DNA from: an uncultured Mailhella sp.
GTDB taxonomy: Bacteria > Desulfobacterota > Desulfovibrionia > Desulfovibrionales > Desulfovibrionaceae
Length of the DNA stretch: 64,000 nt
Direction of reading: 5' to 3'
Assembly (NCBI RefSeq): GCF_963931295.1
Contig: NZ_OZ007001.1
Coordinates: forward strand, 1,178,001 to 1,242,000
Shown piece by piece: positions 10,009-18,693 of the stretch. The notes under the pieces were generated by a model that ran no database searches, was not told where the DNA came from, and was given only the letters and a program-made list of their open reading frames with translations. The position numbers were made by a program, and so were the translations under genes. Position 1 is the first letter of the stretch. Each line of letters opens with the position of its first letter.

Positions 10009-12393
10009 ATGCGAAGAGAGAGAGTTAGGCTGACGCCTCTGGCAGGCAGTGCGCGAAAAGCCCTGCCCATTCTGCTTGCTGCCGCGCTGCTGGCCGCACC
10101 CGGTGTGGCGGGGGCCACCAATTCGGGCGGGAAGTGGGATAATCTGGACGGCGATCCCTGGTATGTTGGAAACGGGGGCGGCAGTAACGGCAATATTACC
10201 ATCAATGAACCGACCTGGTATGCCTCCGGAGGACTCATCAAGAGCACTTCCGTAAATGATGTGACCCTGTCCAACAACACCGTCACAGTGCTGGACGGAG
10301 CCGATGGGAATGGTGTCTATGGCGCAACCATAGACTGCTACGTACCAGGAACTGTGACCATGGAAGGCAACAGGGTGTTCATCAAGGGCGGCAATTACAA
10401 CTCGGTGGATGGAGCCCTCGTAACCCCTTACACTATTTACCAAAATACTCCCATCCTGAAGGATAACCACGTTGTCATAGAGGGCGGCAGTTTCAATGAT
10501 ATGACTACTATAGCGGGGGCAGGCGGCTGGACAAATGCACAGTCGGATCTAACGACAGCCACGGGGAACAGCCTGACCATCAACGCCGGTACGTTTGGAG
10601 ACGGGTGGTATGACTTTTGCGGAGCCTGGCTGGTAAATTCAAGGAGCACTTCTGTCAACGGCAATTCCGTGACCATTACCGGCGGTACCTCTGCCTCTGA
10701 CGTCATGATCTCAGGCGGCTTCGTCAACCGCATAACTTTTGATGGTGAGGAAAGTACACCCGGTCATTTTACGGCCAACGATAACGTGGTGGATTTGGGC
10801 AACGTCACCCTGGACGACGTCCTTATCAGAGGCGGGGGTATCTCCATCTCCTCCGACGACTCGGGTAGCGCCACGGGCAACAAGGTTATCCTGCGGGAAG
10901 GCCTTACGCTGACAGGCAATTCCTACCTGTACGGCGGCTACAGTGATAGTACAGGCAACGCCAACCTGGATGTACGCACGGGCAACACGCTGGAAGTGCG
11001 GACCTTCGGCCTCACCGCAACCAATGTGTATAATTTTGAGAATTATCACTTCATTCTGCCCGGCAGCATCAAGGCCGGCAATACCGTACTGACCCTGACG
11101 GACAAGGCCGGCACGGACATTTCGGGCGCCAGGGTGGGCGTGGCCGTGGCAGGCGGAAGCGCGCCTCTTGCGGTGGGCGACAGCGTCACCCTGCTCAAAA
11201 ACGACAACGGCCTGATAAGTGAAGGCTACACGCAGACCACCCTCACCGGCACGCAGGGTGTGTCGCTGGCATACGACTTTACGCTTACCGACACGCCCAC
11301 AGAGCTCATCGCCACCGTAGGGACCATATCTGAAGAGCCCGGCGGCGGCGATGAACCCGGCGGAGACGATGAACCCGGCGGAGACGATGAACCCGGCGGA
11401 GACGATGAGCCCGGCGGAGGCAGCCCGGTGCGCGTCCTGCCCCAGACTAAGGCCCTTGCGGAAGGCTACCTTGCCGGTTCCCTGCTTATCCGGGAGGGCG
11501 GCGACCTCATTGCCGACCGCGGCATGGCTTACGCCCTGCGCGCCGCCCGCGGAACGGGCGAGTACACCTTTGCTCCCTTCGGCACGATTTCCGGCGGCTG
11601 GTCCCGCTACGACACAGGCTCCCACATCGACGTAAGCAGCTTCCACCTGCTCGCCGGCCTTGCCAAGGGCGCGGATCTGGCTCCCGGCCGCTTTACTGCC
11701 GGTCTGTTCTTCGAATACGGCAACGGCTCCTACGACACCTGGAATTCCTTCTCCAACGCGGCCACGGTCAAGGGCGACGGCGACGCCTGGTACGCGGGCG
11801 GCGGCCTTCTGGCCCGCATGGACTTTGCCGAAACTGGTCCCGGCCACTTCTATGCCGAAGCAAGCGCACGCCTCGGCGTATTGAACAACGACTACGACAA
11901 CGACGACATGCGCGACGCCTTCGGCCGCAGAGCCTCCTACGACAGCGACAGCGCCTATTACGGCCTGCATGTGGGCGCAGGCTATGTCTGGAACTTCGGC
12001 GACAAGGCGGACCTCGACCTTTACGCCCGCTACCTGTGGACCCGTCAGGACAGCGACAGCCTGCACCTTTCCACCGGCGAACGCATGCACTTCGACAGCG
12101 TGGACTCCCACCGTCTGCGCCTCGGCGCCCGCCTTGCCTGTAACGCCAACGAGTACGTGCGCCCCTACATCGGCGCGGCATGGGAATATGAGTTCGACGG
12201 CAAGGCCGAAGCCACCACCAACGGTTTCGACATCGACAGGCCGGACCTCAAGGGCAGCACCGGCATGGGCGAACTCGGCATAACCCTCACCCCCTCATCC
12301 ACCATTCCCGTCAGCCTCGACCTCGGCGTGCAGGGCTATGTGGGCAGGCGTGAGGGCGTTTCCGGTACCCTTCAGCTTCAGTGGAAGTTCTAG
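10009..12393 (+). CDS. Autotransporter (type V secreted surface protein), copy 2
   Basis: A 794-aa protein likely to cross the inner membrane by Sec and insert its own barrel in the outer membrane. The start ATG 10009 follows GGAGGA and gives MRRERV, a charged region and a hydrophobic signal peptide (LPILLAAALLAAPG, about residues 20-33). Residues ~38-440 are a Gly/Asn/Thr/Val-rich passenger with recurring NSVTI-GG-type strands, suggesting a parallel beta-helix. A (DEPGGD)-type linker spans ~443-472, and the barrel fills ~480-794 and ends in LQWKF. The barrel is almost identical to that of copy 1 while the passengers diverge. No catalytic motif is seen, so adhesion or surface display is the best guess. 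Confidence 0.88.
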   Translation: MRRERVRLTPLAGSARKALPILLAAALLAAPGVAGATNSGGKWDNLDGDPWYVGNGGGSNGNITINEPTWYASGGLIKSTSVNDVTLSNNTVTVLDGADGNGVYGATIDCYVPGTVTMEGNRVFIKGGNYNSVDGALVTPYTIYQNTPILKDNHVVIEGGSFNDMTTIAGAGGWTNAQSDLTTATGNSLTINAGTFGDGWYDFCGAWLVNSRSTSVNGNSVTITGGTSASDVMISGGFVNRITFDGEESTPGHFTANDNVVDLGNVTLDDVLIRGGGISISSDDSGSATGNKVILREGLTLTGNSYLYGGYSDSTGNANLDVRTGNTLEVRTFGLTATNVYNFENYHFILPGSIKAGNTVLTLTDKAGTDISGARVGVAVAGGSAPLAVGDSVTLLKNDNGLISEGYTQTTLTGTQGVSLAYDFTLTDTPTELIATVGTISEEPGGGDEPGGDDEPGGDDEPGGDDEPGGGSPVRVLPQTKALAEGYLAGSLLIREGGDLIADRGMAYALRAARGTGEYTFAPFGTISGGWSRYDTGSHIDVSSFHLLAGLAKGADLAPGRFTAGLFFEYGNGSYDTWNSFSNAATVKGDGDAWYAGGGLLARMDFAETGPGHFYAEASARLGVLNNDYDNDDMRDAFGRRASYDSDSAYYGLHVGAGYVWNFGDKADLDLYARYLWTRQDSDSLHLSTGERMHFDSVDSHRLRLGARLACNANEYVRPYIGAAWEYEFDGKAEATTNGFDIDRPDLKGSTGMGELGITLTPSSTIPVSLDLGVQGYVGRREGVSGTLQLQWKF
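11350..11421 (+). repeat. Four 18-bp tandem repeats in the linker of copy 2
   Basis: Four copies of GATGAACCCGGCGGAGAC or a close variant encode Asp-Glu-Pro-Gly-Gly-Asp between passenger and barrel. Because the unit is a multiple of three, changes in number alter linker length without breaking the frame. Confidence 0.92.
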
Positions 12394-12425
12394 GTTCAGA
12401 ACCTGTTAACGGACGGCCATTTTCA

Positions 12426-12463
12426 AAAGGGCAGACATGGAGAGTGTTCCATGCCTGCCCTTT
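12426..12463 (+). terminator. Terminator-like hairpin after autotransporter copy 2
   Basis: Arms AAAGGGCAG and CTGCCCTTT, extended by CATGGA/TCCATG with one-base internal mismatches. Placed 33 bp after the stop; the 3' arm ends in TTT followed by GCA. Confidence 0.6.
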
Positions 12464-12539
12464 GCATCTGCCGGACGGATGCCGTTTTTCCTGTTCCTCT
12501 CCATCGCTTTTCCCAAGTCGATATCCTCTTCCTGTGAAG

Positions 12540-12753
12540 TCAAACAGAAACACACATTGAAAATGAAACGAGAGACGGAGGAACATTTGAACTGAGAATA
12601 TTCCAGCCGGAAGAAGGCAACGCCGACCTGTTCGTTCAGTTTGAAAAAGACCATAACATCAACGACGCGCAAACCGTCCAGACATCTTTTGATACGCTCA
12701 GGGAGACTCTGGACTATGCCGCTACCTATAAGAAAATGATGGATCACGAATGA
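12540..12753 (+). pseudogene. Duplicated 3' end of the helicase gene
   Basis: Clear similarity to helicase bases ~3745-3960. From 12574 a frame of 59 codons (DGGTFELRIFQ...) matches the helicase C-terminus and ends MMDHE with TGA at 12751; the intact gene differs at its very end. Upstream the match continues to about 12540 with a one-base deletion that breaks the frame. It has no start and overlaps the end of the broken YhcG-like gene on the other strand. It marks a recombination joint: the autotransporter region lies between two copies of helicase 3' sequence. Confidence 0.85.
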
Positions 12754-13251
12754 GATCTTCTGGTTGTTCTGCTGGTGCCGTTCTCTGAATCTCCGCCGAA
12801 ACTTCGCACTTATTCTGACTGGATAGCAATCGTTCATAGAAAAACTATGAATCTGCCGTTCAAGCTGACGTACACTCCATCCGGCTTTTGCACATTCCTC
12901 CAGATAACATTGACGGGCTTGCCTGCTGTCCACGTGCATAAGCAGCCGGTAATGGCTCCATCTCAATTTGCCACACATTGTGTAGAAATTTGGAAAAGTC
13001 AAATAAAACAGTCGAATATTCTGCAAATTGGCGACTGTGAAGTCTTTTCCGAAATCAAGGGTCATCTTCGCAGAAAGCTCGGCTATAAGCTTCGTGCCGT
13101 ACTCGGCACGGGCTTCTCCTCCCTGTTTTTCCACAATGCTTTTCCAATATGCCTCAACCATGGCAAAATCGGCCGCAGCATAGACCTTATTCCGGGCTGA
13201 AAGCAGAATTTCCTTAATCTGGCTATAAAAGGAAGGATCCAGCTTGCTCAC
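12740..13251 (-). pseudogene. YhcG/DUF1016-type nuclease gene, truncated and frameshifted
   Basis: The N-terminal domain of PDDEXK nuclease family YhcG/DUF1016 is recognisable: VEAYW..., NLQNIRLFY, LRWSHYRLLMHVD and WSVRQLERQIHSF. A GTG start at 13251 has AAGGAG 7 bp upstream; an ATG at 13275 is an alternative. After ERQIHSF the frame is lost at a five-A tract (12840-12844). Adding one base restores FYERLLSSQ... through a conserved-looking ...EDLIRD, exactly where the helicase remnant begins on the other strand. The C-terminal nuclease domain is gone, so the gene should be dead. It lies 60 bp after the relaxase gene. Confidence 0.75.
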
Positions 13252-13310
13252 AAGAATCTCCTTCGGAAAACGTATCATTACAGGAGCGAAATCCTCTGCT
13301 GACCGCAATA

Positions 13311-15560
13311 TTACCTCATGCGTGTATGGAGTGCAGACTTTTGCTGCATACCGGCACGTTCCTCCACTCGTCGCCACAGCTCCCGGTATGTTTCATACTT
13401 CGCCAGCTCTACATCTCCCGCTGTGCCGAAAGCGTAATTCGCCGTGCGTTCGGCGTATCGCTGCCAGTCTCTGCGTGCGGGCGTCTCCCGGATAGAGGGT
13501 GCACATTGCCGGACAGCCTCCATCACAGCATCCCGGCTATGGCCGGTAGCGCGAAGTCGCAGGGCGATCATGGCATCCACACGGGAGTAGTCTTCAATGG
13601 TCAGGTGACGGCGAATATCCTCCAGGTGAGCATGATAGGCGGTAACGGCATCGCCTGAAGGTCTGCCTCCCTGATGCAGTACCGGACATCGTTTTCTGCT
13701 CTCAGCGGCGGCCTCACATTCCCCGGCTATCTGTCGGGCCAGCTCCAGCGCCTTGCGGCACTCACGTTTTTCGGCAACCAGAAGTTTCACCTCCGGGAAG
13801 GAACCGTCTTCCCGACGATGCTTCGGTTTTCGATTCTCAAAGCCCGGCGCTCTGTGCGGGTGGATGCAACCGCACAATTTTTTATCTCCATACTCCCTGT
13901 TCAGCCGTTCCGTAAGCCGGTTGCCAACATCCCGGTCAAAACGGCTCCCCAGTTTTGCGACGGTCAGAAGGCATTGAAAATTCCCCGGAGAACTCTCCAG
14001 AATGACCGCAGGCCGGTATCCGTCCCTTTGCAGCCGGACCAGACTTTCCGTCGTCATGTCGTCGATAAGCACATGATGTTTTTCCTCGGATAACGGCGTG
14101 TAATATATATTCTCTCCGCGCCGCTGGAGCCTGAGCATCTCAGGTATGCGCAAGACCAGTTCTTCAGGGGTAAATCCCCTGGTAACGCCGCCTTCCTTGT
14201 CGAGAATGAAGGTCTTTTTATTCCCGTTTGTCTCCATGGCGATGCAGGTCACTCGATACCTGTCCGCTCCGACGGCTGCGGCATAACGCCTGAAATTCTC
14301 CATTTCCCGCATGGATTCTCTTCCTCTGTCCGGCACCGGCGGCGGGGTGTGTCTTGTCTTTTCCCAGGCGGAACGATACCTCCAGAGTCCTGCCTGACGA
14401 TGCAGTCCTTTTGCCCGCAGCCATGCCTCAAACCGGGGTTTATGCCGCCTGACCTTTTTCCCCGTGCCCCGCAGGAAACGTCGCTCTTCCCTCTGCTGTA
14501 TTTTCAGACAATGACGGGCAATATTCAGTACCGGCACGCCGTATTGCGCCAGCAGGGCAAGACTCTTCCGACGCTGTTCTCTCTGCCGCTTTCGCAGGGA
14601 GTCGACCGGCGTTATTGCCTCGTCGTTTCGTGCCTCTTTTTCTTCCTCAAATTCCTGCTGATAGAGTTTCCATTCTTCCAGGTTTACCGAACTCACCGGC
14701 TCCGGCGGCAATGCTTCTTGCTCCTTCGTATAGTTTCCTTCCGTGAACTCTCCCCATTTTCTGCAAAGTTTTTTCATGCTGAAAGCCCGGTCCACGGAAG
14801 AAGCCTTCACGGCAATGTCTCCCACAAAAATGACCGCGCCGGACCCTTTTTTCTCAAAACGGAGACCGACTTCTGCCAGCTTCCGGTGCATGTCTTCCCA
14901 TGAGTCTGCATCCCGTATGATGTCATGCCCCCGCTCCTGTGCGATACGCTGGGCAGACTTCTCTCCCGTGGCGTGTTCAACGTCCAGGGCGGCCTGTCGA
15001 GGTTTTATTTCCCTGCCGCTCTTTCTCCGGGCCAGTTCACCGTTTTCCAGCACGACATACCGGGCTTTTTCCTGCGGTTTCCATCCCTGTCCGTGTTCAA
15101 TGAGCGCAAGAATCCTGTGCGCCGCATCAATATCAAATCCTTTGTGCGGCTGAACGACTTTTCCCGTTTCCTCATTCATGCGGTTCACCGCAATGTGAAG
15201 ATGGTAGTTATCGGTATCATAATGCAGACCGTACACGGTCTGATGCCCGGTCAGCCCCATATGTCCCAGAAAAATATCCACAGCCTCATCCACCTGTTCC
15301 CTCGTGGGCTGCTCCCCCTCCTGCCATGAAAAAATCCAGTGCTGCACCGGCATTTTGCTGTGAACCGACTCTTCGGCCAGAGCGATCATTTCCATCTTCT
15401 GGCCGTTATGCGTGGAAGTCAGGAAATTCCTGCTGCCCGCATGGGCGACCTTTTCCTGCGGATTCTTGTTGTGAGGAAAGCGGATGTAATCCACCAGGTC
15501 CCCGATCTGCCACGTCTTCGGCTTATCGACGATTTCCCGTCTGACTTTCTTCACTATCAT
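13311..15560 (-). CDS. MOBP-type relaxase with primase-like C-terminal region
   Basis: Nicks the oriT strand and pilots it during conjugative mobilization. 749 aa from ATG 15560 (MIVKKVRRE), a start that overlaps the end of mobC by 38 bp. An upstream ATG would lie within mobC and lengthen the N-terminus without support. The relaxase domain (about residues 1-230) has the metal-binding histidine motif HYDTDNYHLH at ~113-122. The middle is charged. Residues ~440-650 look like a RepB/LPD7-type primase domain (VLIDDM..., VILESSPGNFQCLL). No type IV secretion genes are in view, so the element may be mobilizable with help; they could also lie left of the window. Confidence 0.85.
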   Translation of the reverse strand: MIVKKVRREIVDKPKTWQIGDLVDYIRFPHNKNPQEKVAHAGSRNFLTSTHNGQKMEMIALAEESVHSKMPVQHWIFSWQEGEQPTREQVDEAVDIFLGHMGLTGHQTVYGLHYDTDNYHLHIAVNRMNEETGKVVQPHKGFDIDAAHRILALIEHGQGWKPQEKARYVVLENGELARRKSGREIKPRQAALDVEHATGEKSAQRIAQERGHDIIRDADSWEDMHRKLAEVGLRFEKKGSGAVIFVGDIAVKASSVDRAFSMKKLCRKWGEFTEGNYTKEQEALPPEPVSSVNLEEWKLYQQEFEEEKEARNDEAITPVDSLRKRQREQRRKSLALLAQYGVPVLNIARHCLKIQQREERRFLRGTGKKVRRHKPRFEAWLRAKGLHRQAGLWRYRSAWEKTRHTPPPVPDRGRESMREMENFRRYAAAVGADRYRVTCIAMETNGNKKTFILDKEGGVTRGFTPEELVLRIPEMLRLQRRGENIYYTPLSEEKHHVLIDDMTTESLVRLQRDGYRPAVILESSPGNFQCLLTVAKLGSRFDRDVGNRLTERLNREYGDKKLCGCIHPHRAPGFENRKPKHRREDGSFPEVKLLVAEKRECRKALELARQIAGECEAAAESRKRCPVLHQGGRPSGDAVTAYHAHLEDIRRHLTIEDYSRVDAMIALRLRATGHSRDAVMEAVRQCAPSIRETPARRDWQRYAERTANYAFGTAGDVELAKYETYRELWRRVEERAGMQQKSALHTRMR

Positions 15561-15900
15561 GGCCGGGCACTCCAAGATGCTCAATGGCGGAAACCAGAAG
15601 CTCCAACGCCCGTTCCTGCCGCTCAAGCATATCCACACCGGCACCCGACTGCCGAAGCGTTTCAAAGTTGTGCTTGAGCAGGCCCCCGATACGGCGAAGT
15701 TCCCGAATCATCATGGCGTCGGTGTGGGCTATGAGCGGGCGTCCTCCGAAAAACCTCCGGCGCAGATAGGCGGAAACGGACAGCCCCGCCATATCCGCCT
15801 GCTGCTCAAGACGCGCTTTTTCCTCTGCTGTCACTCGAAAGGTGAGCAACAGATTGGCGGCATACTTACCTTCACCATTCGTTCCTTTTTTGCCTCTCAT
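15523..15900 (-). CDS. mobC: MobC-like relaxosome accessory protein
   Basis: A 125-aa basic protein with the ribbon-helix-helix-like pattern of MobC/plasmid mobilization proteins (LLLTFRVTAEEKARLEQQA, then AGLSVSAYLRRR and a later hydrophobic helix around LLVSAIEHLG). Such proteins bind near oriT and help the relaxase open the nick site. It is the first gene of the minus-strand mobilization operon and overlaps the relaxase start. The oriT candidate lies 72 bp upstream. Confidence 0.75.
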   Translation of the reverse strand: MRGKKGTNGEGKYAANLLLTFRVTAEEKARLEQQADMAGLSVSAYLRRRFFGGRPLIAHTDAMMIRELRRIGGLLKHNFETLRQSGAGVDMLERQERALELLVSAIEHLGVPGHDSEESQTGNRR

Positions 15901-15971
15901 GCCTCTTTACCTTTGGAATGCGAGAAGCGAAGCGCCGAGCATTCCGGGAGTCCAGAGGGCGTCAGCCTTCT

Positions 15972-16010
15972 GGCAGGATGGTAGTTGTGTATTACAACTA
16001 CCATCCTGCC
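15972..16010. other. Candidate origin of transfer (oriT)
   Basis: A perfect 17-bp inverted repeat (GGCAGGATGGTAGTTGT, 5-nt loop GTATT, complement) in the divergent gap between mobC and the small gene at 16100. The right arm ends in ACCATCCTGCC, which contains the IncP/MOBP nick consensus YATCCTGY. Position, symmetry and the nick core all agree. Because the core is in both arms, either strand could carry it; the usual direction of relaxase genes would have to decide. Confidence 0.7.
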
Positions 16011-16099
16011 TCGAAGAACCCCTGTCGTGAAGTGGCCAAATTGCCCATTAATAGAATTTTCGTCTATTATAGTTGCCATCTTAAACACGGAGGTAGTTC

Positions 16100-16417
16100 A
16101 TGACAAAAAACGCCACATTGCGACCTGAGCAAATCAAAAAAGCCCGGAAACTACTCAATGAACTTCCGGTCAGGGACAACAAAAAAACACGGGAAGAAGC
16201 TGCCGGGTTGTTGGAGAAAGATTTTCGTAAGGCTTTCAAGAAAGGATACTCACCGAAGGAACTCAGTCTAATTCTGAAAAACGCAGGTATTATTATTCCC
16301 GCATATCTGATGGAGAAATTTCTAAAAGAAAAAAATGTTACTGAACCTCAAAAAAAAGAAACCGTCCAGAATGACATGCTCACCGCACTTTCGACAGAAA
16401 AAAACTGTTTCGATTGA
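16100..16417 (+). CDS. Small protein next to oriT, possible DNA-binding accessory
   Basis: A 105-aa Lys-rich protein with a clear CGGAGG ribosome binding site before ATG 16100. Residues ~45-80 (GYSPKELSLILKNAGIIIPAYLMEKFL) look like a helix-turn-helix of the type found in small mobilization accessory proteins, but I cannot name a family. It is transcribed away from mobC across the oriT candidate, so a relaxosome or repressor role is plausible. Confidence 0.6.
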   Translation: MTKNATLRPEQIKKARKLLNELPVRDNKKTREEAAGLLEKDFRKAFKKGYSPKELSLILKNAGIIIPAYLMEKFLKEKNVTEPQKKETVQNDMLTALSTEKNCFD

Positions 16418-16923
16418 GCAAATTCATAGACATGTGTCAACTCCATAAACTGATTAGATTATCTGTGGAAGAACAGAGAACTTCACCAGCACTGGTGACT
16501 CCAAAAAGATCCGAAAAATTCCTTTGCTGAACTACTGACATTAAAAAAACTCAAGAACCTTTCGGAATGTTTATATATCCCCATAATATAACTGAATATG
16601 TTTTTTCGTTAAATAAAGTGGAAACAATTTTTCTCATTCTTATGCGGATTGCTCGCTAACTATGCTTGGCCTTTACTTATCTTTTTTTGATGTCGCAACT
16701 GTCATTCCGGCATATTCCGGTTTCTCCTACGACATGACAAGTTTATACAAAATATGACACTATAAAATAAATAATAAAAAAAACAGATAGTTAAAAACTA
16801 TAACTCATAATATCTCTTTTTTCGAAAGATATCCTTTTGGGTAATTTGGCCACTGCACGACATGATTTCTCCATGCTAAGAGGAGGTAACCATGACTTTC
16901 TGACTTTGCAGGGAGGAGAAACC
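16418..16923 (+). other. AT-rich gap with a tiny leader frame
   Basis: About 500 bp without a normal gene. It has AT-rich stretches that could hold promoters and a dyad ATATCT...AGATAT (16810-16833). Just before the regulator gene there is an excellent AGGAGG site (16881) followed by ATG-ACT-TTC-TGA (16892-16903), a three-codon frame 21 bp before the next start. It could be a minimal leader frame or only a second ribosome landing site. Confidence 0.4.
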
Positions 16924-17323
16924 ATGAAAGAGTATTTTACACCAAAACAAAAAGAAATCATTGCCTTTATCAAGCTCGGCCTTTCCATAAAAAGTCATTT
17001 CAAAAAAACTCGGAGTCAGTCGTAAGACAATTTATCGACACCTCGAAGATATAAGAAAAAAACTAAACGTAAACAAAACTATAAAAATATTATGTACAGT
17101 TCATCCTGTTCAAAATAGGTGTGAAGAAATAAAATTCACACCTCGTGGCAGAGAAGTTTTCCACCTAATTCTCAAAGGAAAAACAAGTACAGAAATTGCA
17201 ACATTATTAAATATAAGCAGAAGTGGAGTTAGAAGACACCAGGAGAAAATGTTGCTTCAGAACAACTGTAATTCAATGTTGGAGCTTGTTGCAAAATACT
17301 ATAGTTTCATATCTGAAATGTAA
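16924..17323 (+). pseudogene. Double helix-turn-helix regulator, frameshifted
   Basis: Starts at ATG 16924 after GGGAGGAG. Two LuxR/GerE-like DNA-binding units follow one another: the first begins FTPKQKEIIAFIKLGLSIK and continues in the +1 frame as KKLGVSRKTIYRHLEDIRKKL; the second begins FTPRGREVFHLILKGKTSTE and continues IATLLNISRSGVRRHQ. As written, an AAAAA run near 16987 has one A too many and the first frame stops at 17025. Removing one A joins the two into a ~132-aa protein ending at 17323. This may be a true mutation, a sequencing error in a homopolymer, or a +1 recoding site. Confidence 0.6.
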
Positions 17324-17345
17324 AAACAAAATTAAGGGTATTGCC

Positions 17346-17717
17346 GTGTATTGTGAACCTGATACAATTTTAACACTACAACAAGTAGCCCGCAGATTGC
17401 GCCTTGACCCCAGAACGGTAAAAAAGATAGCCTCTTTGTTAGGCGGCAGGCGCATTGGATACCGCTGGAGGTTTCGCTGGGGCACAGTGTTGGAGTATTT
17501 CAGCAATGCCTACGTTGAGACCGGACAAAGGAAATTGTTGGATGGCGAGAGTCATCGTGAACGGCAGGCAGATAGCCTGCAAAATGTTCCCGGCAGGGAA
17601 AAAACATGGCCCGGAATGGCGGGCCGCAAAAGAATGGGAGGAAGAGCAAAAAAAGCTCGCACGGGAAGGGATGACGATCCCCACGGCATTAGAACTGCTT
17701 ATGGCGTGGGGAGATAG
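17346..17717 (+). CDS. Excisionase-like helix-turn-helix protein
   Basis: A frame from GTG 17346 with AAGGG upstream. Residues ~5-50 (ILTLQQVARRLRLDPRTVKKI, then RIGYRWRF) fit a MerR/Xis-type HTH as in AlpA or HTH_17 excisionases. It overlaps the integrase start by more than 200 bp; residues after about 55 are probably only the other frame of the integrase gene, so the true end may be elsewhere or the C-terminus may be unstructured. The place directly before the integrase supports a role in excision control. Confidence 0.5.
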   Translation: MYCEPDTILTLQQVARRLRLDPRTVKKIASLLGGRRIGYRWRFRWGTVLEYFSNAYVETGQRKLLDGESHRERQADSLQNVPGREKTWPGMAGRKRMGGRAKKARTGRDDDPHGIRTAYGVGR

Positions 17718-18630
17718 TTACCTTACCCATGTTCAGCGAACCATGAGCCGACAGACCTATGTGGAAAAGAAGCTGGTGACGAAGGACTTTTTCGTCTACT
17801 GCGGCAAAAAGGGCATCCTTGACATCGCGGAAATCACTTCGGCAAGAGCCTATGAGTTTCTTTCCAGAATCAAGGATGAGCGCGGGGCGAACGTCGCCAA
17901 CAAGTACCGCAAGAATCTGCTGGCTGCATGGAACTGGGGTTCCGACTTCTTTGAGGGATTCCCACAGGTGGCACCACCATTTCTGAAGGTGAAGCCATTT
18001 CCCGTAAAGCACGGCGAGCGCTATGTTCCACCGGAAAGTGATGTCATCAAGGTGTTTCAGCAGGCGGAAGGGCAGGACCTGGTCATGCTGCTGACCCTGT
18101 ACTTCACGGGAGGACGCAGAAGCGAAATCTTCCGACTGACGTGGAGTGATGTGGACCTTCAGAAGGAAAAAATCAGGCTGACCGACAACAAGTCGGGTAA
18201 TGGAATGGAACGAGTGCGCTGGCTCCGAATGCACCCGGAACTGGTCAAGGCGCTCAAGTGGTGGCGGGATGCCCGCCCCTGCAAGGTGGACAATGTGTTC
18301 ATGCAGCTTCAGAACGACACGTTTCTGGGGCAGCCGTTCACCCAGCGCATTCACTTCATGGAGCGTCTCTGTCGGAAGGCCCATGTGAAGCCCTTCGGTT
18401 TTCATGCCATCCGGCATAAGAGTGCAGCCATCACGTTCGTGAGTTCAGGTCTGAATGCCGCCCAGGTTCTCATGGGACATTATCGGGCGACCACCACGGA
18501 CCGCTATACGAAGAGCGCTGGTCTGTACACGGACCAGAGCGAAATTCTTTCGGCTCTGGGAGGCAGCGGCATCGGGCAGGTGGTGGAAGACCTGCTTAAA
18601 ACAAAAATTCCTCAAGAGAAGGTCTCCTGA
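17506..18630 (+). CDS. Tyrosine recombinase (element integrase)
   Basis: Site-specific integrase that should insert and, with a partner, excise the island. 374 aa from ATG 17506 (MPTLRPDKG); a start 51 bp upstream is possible but adds no recognisable sequence. It has an N-terminal arm-binding part, a SAM-like core-binding domain (~60-160) and the catalytic domain with R204 (TGGRRSE), H300-x-x-R303 (HAIRH), H325 (MGHYR) and Tyr334. All key residues are present. The gene ends 64 bp before the 3' end of tRNA-Glu, the usual integrase-next-to-att layout. Confidence 0.9.
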   Translation: MPTLRPDKGNCWMARVIVNGRQIACKMFPAGKKHGPEWRAAKEWEEEQKKLAREGMTIPTALELLMAWGDSYLTHVQRTMSRQTYVEKKLVTKDFFVYCGKKGILDIAEITSARAYEFLSRIKDERGANVANKYRKNLLAAWNWGSDFFEGFPQVAPPFLKVKPFPVKHGERYVPPESDVIKVFQQAEGQDLVMLLTLYFTGGRRSEIFRLTWSDVDLQKEKIRLTDNKSGNGMERVRWLRMHPELVKALKWWRDARPCKVDNVFMQLQNDTFLGQPFTQRIHFMERLCRKAHVKPFGFHAIRHKSAAITFVSSGLNAAQVLMGHYRATTTDRYTKSAGLYTDQSEILSALGGSGIGQVVEDLLKTKIPQEKVS

Positions 18631-18693
18631 GGAAAAATTGTAACCCAATTTTTGTAACCCAAAAACTGAGCTGCTGTAGCCTATTGAAATTTT

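Noticed and set aside
8638..11421. Tandem repeats as a CRISPR array
   Set aside because: The 15- and 18-bp units are contiguous coding repeats without spacers; no cas genes are in the window.
12406..12750. C-terminal extension of the YhcG-like frame to 12406
   Set aside because: This stretch is antisense to the helicase remnant and to the autotransporter terminator; it matches an antisense reading of the helicase end, not the nuclease domain.
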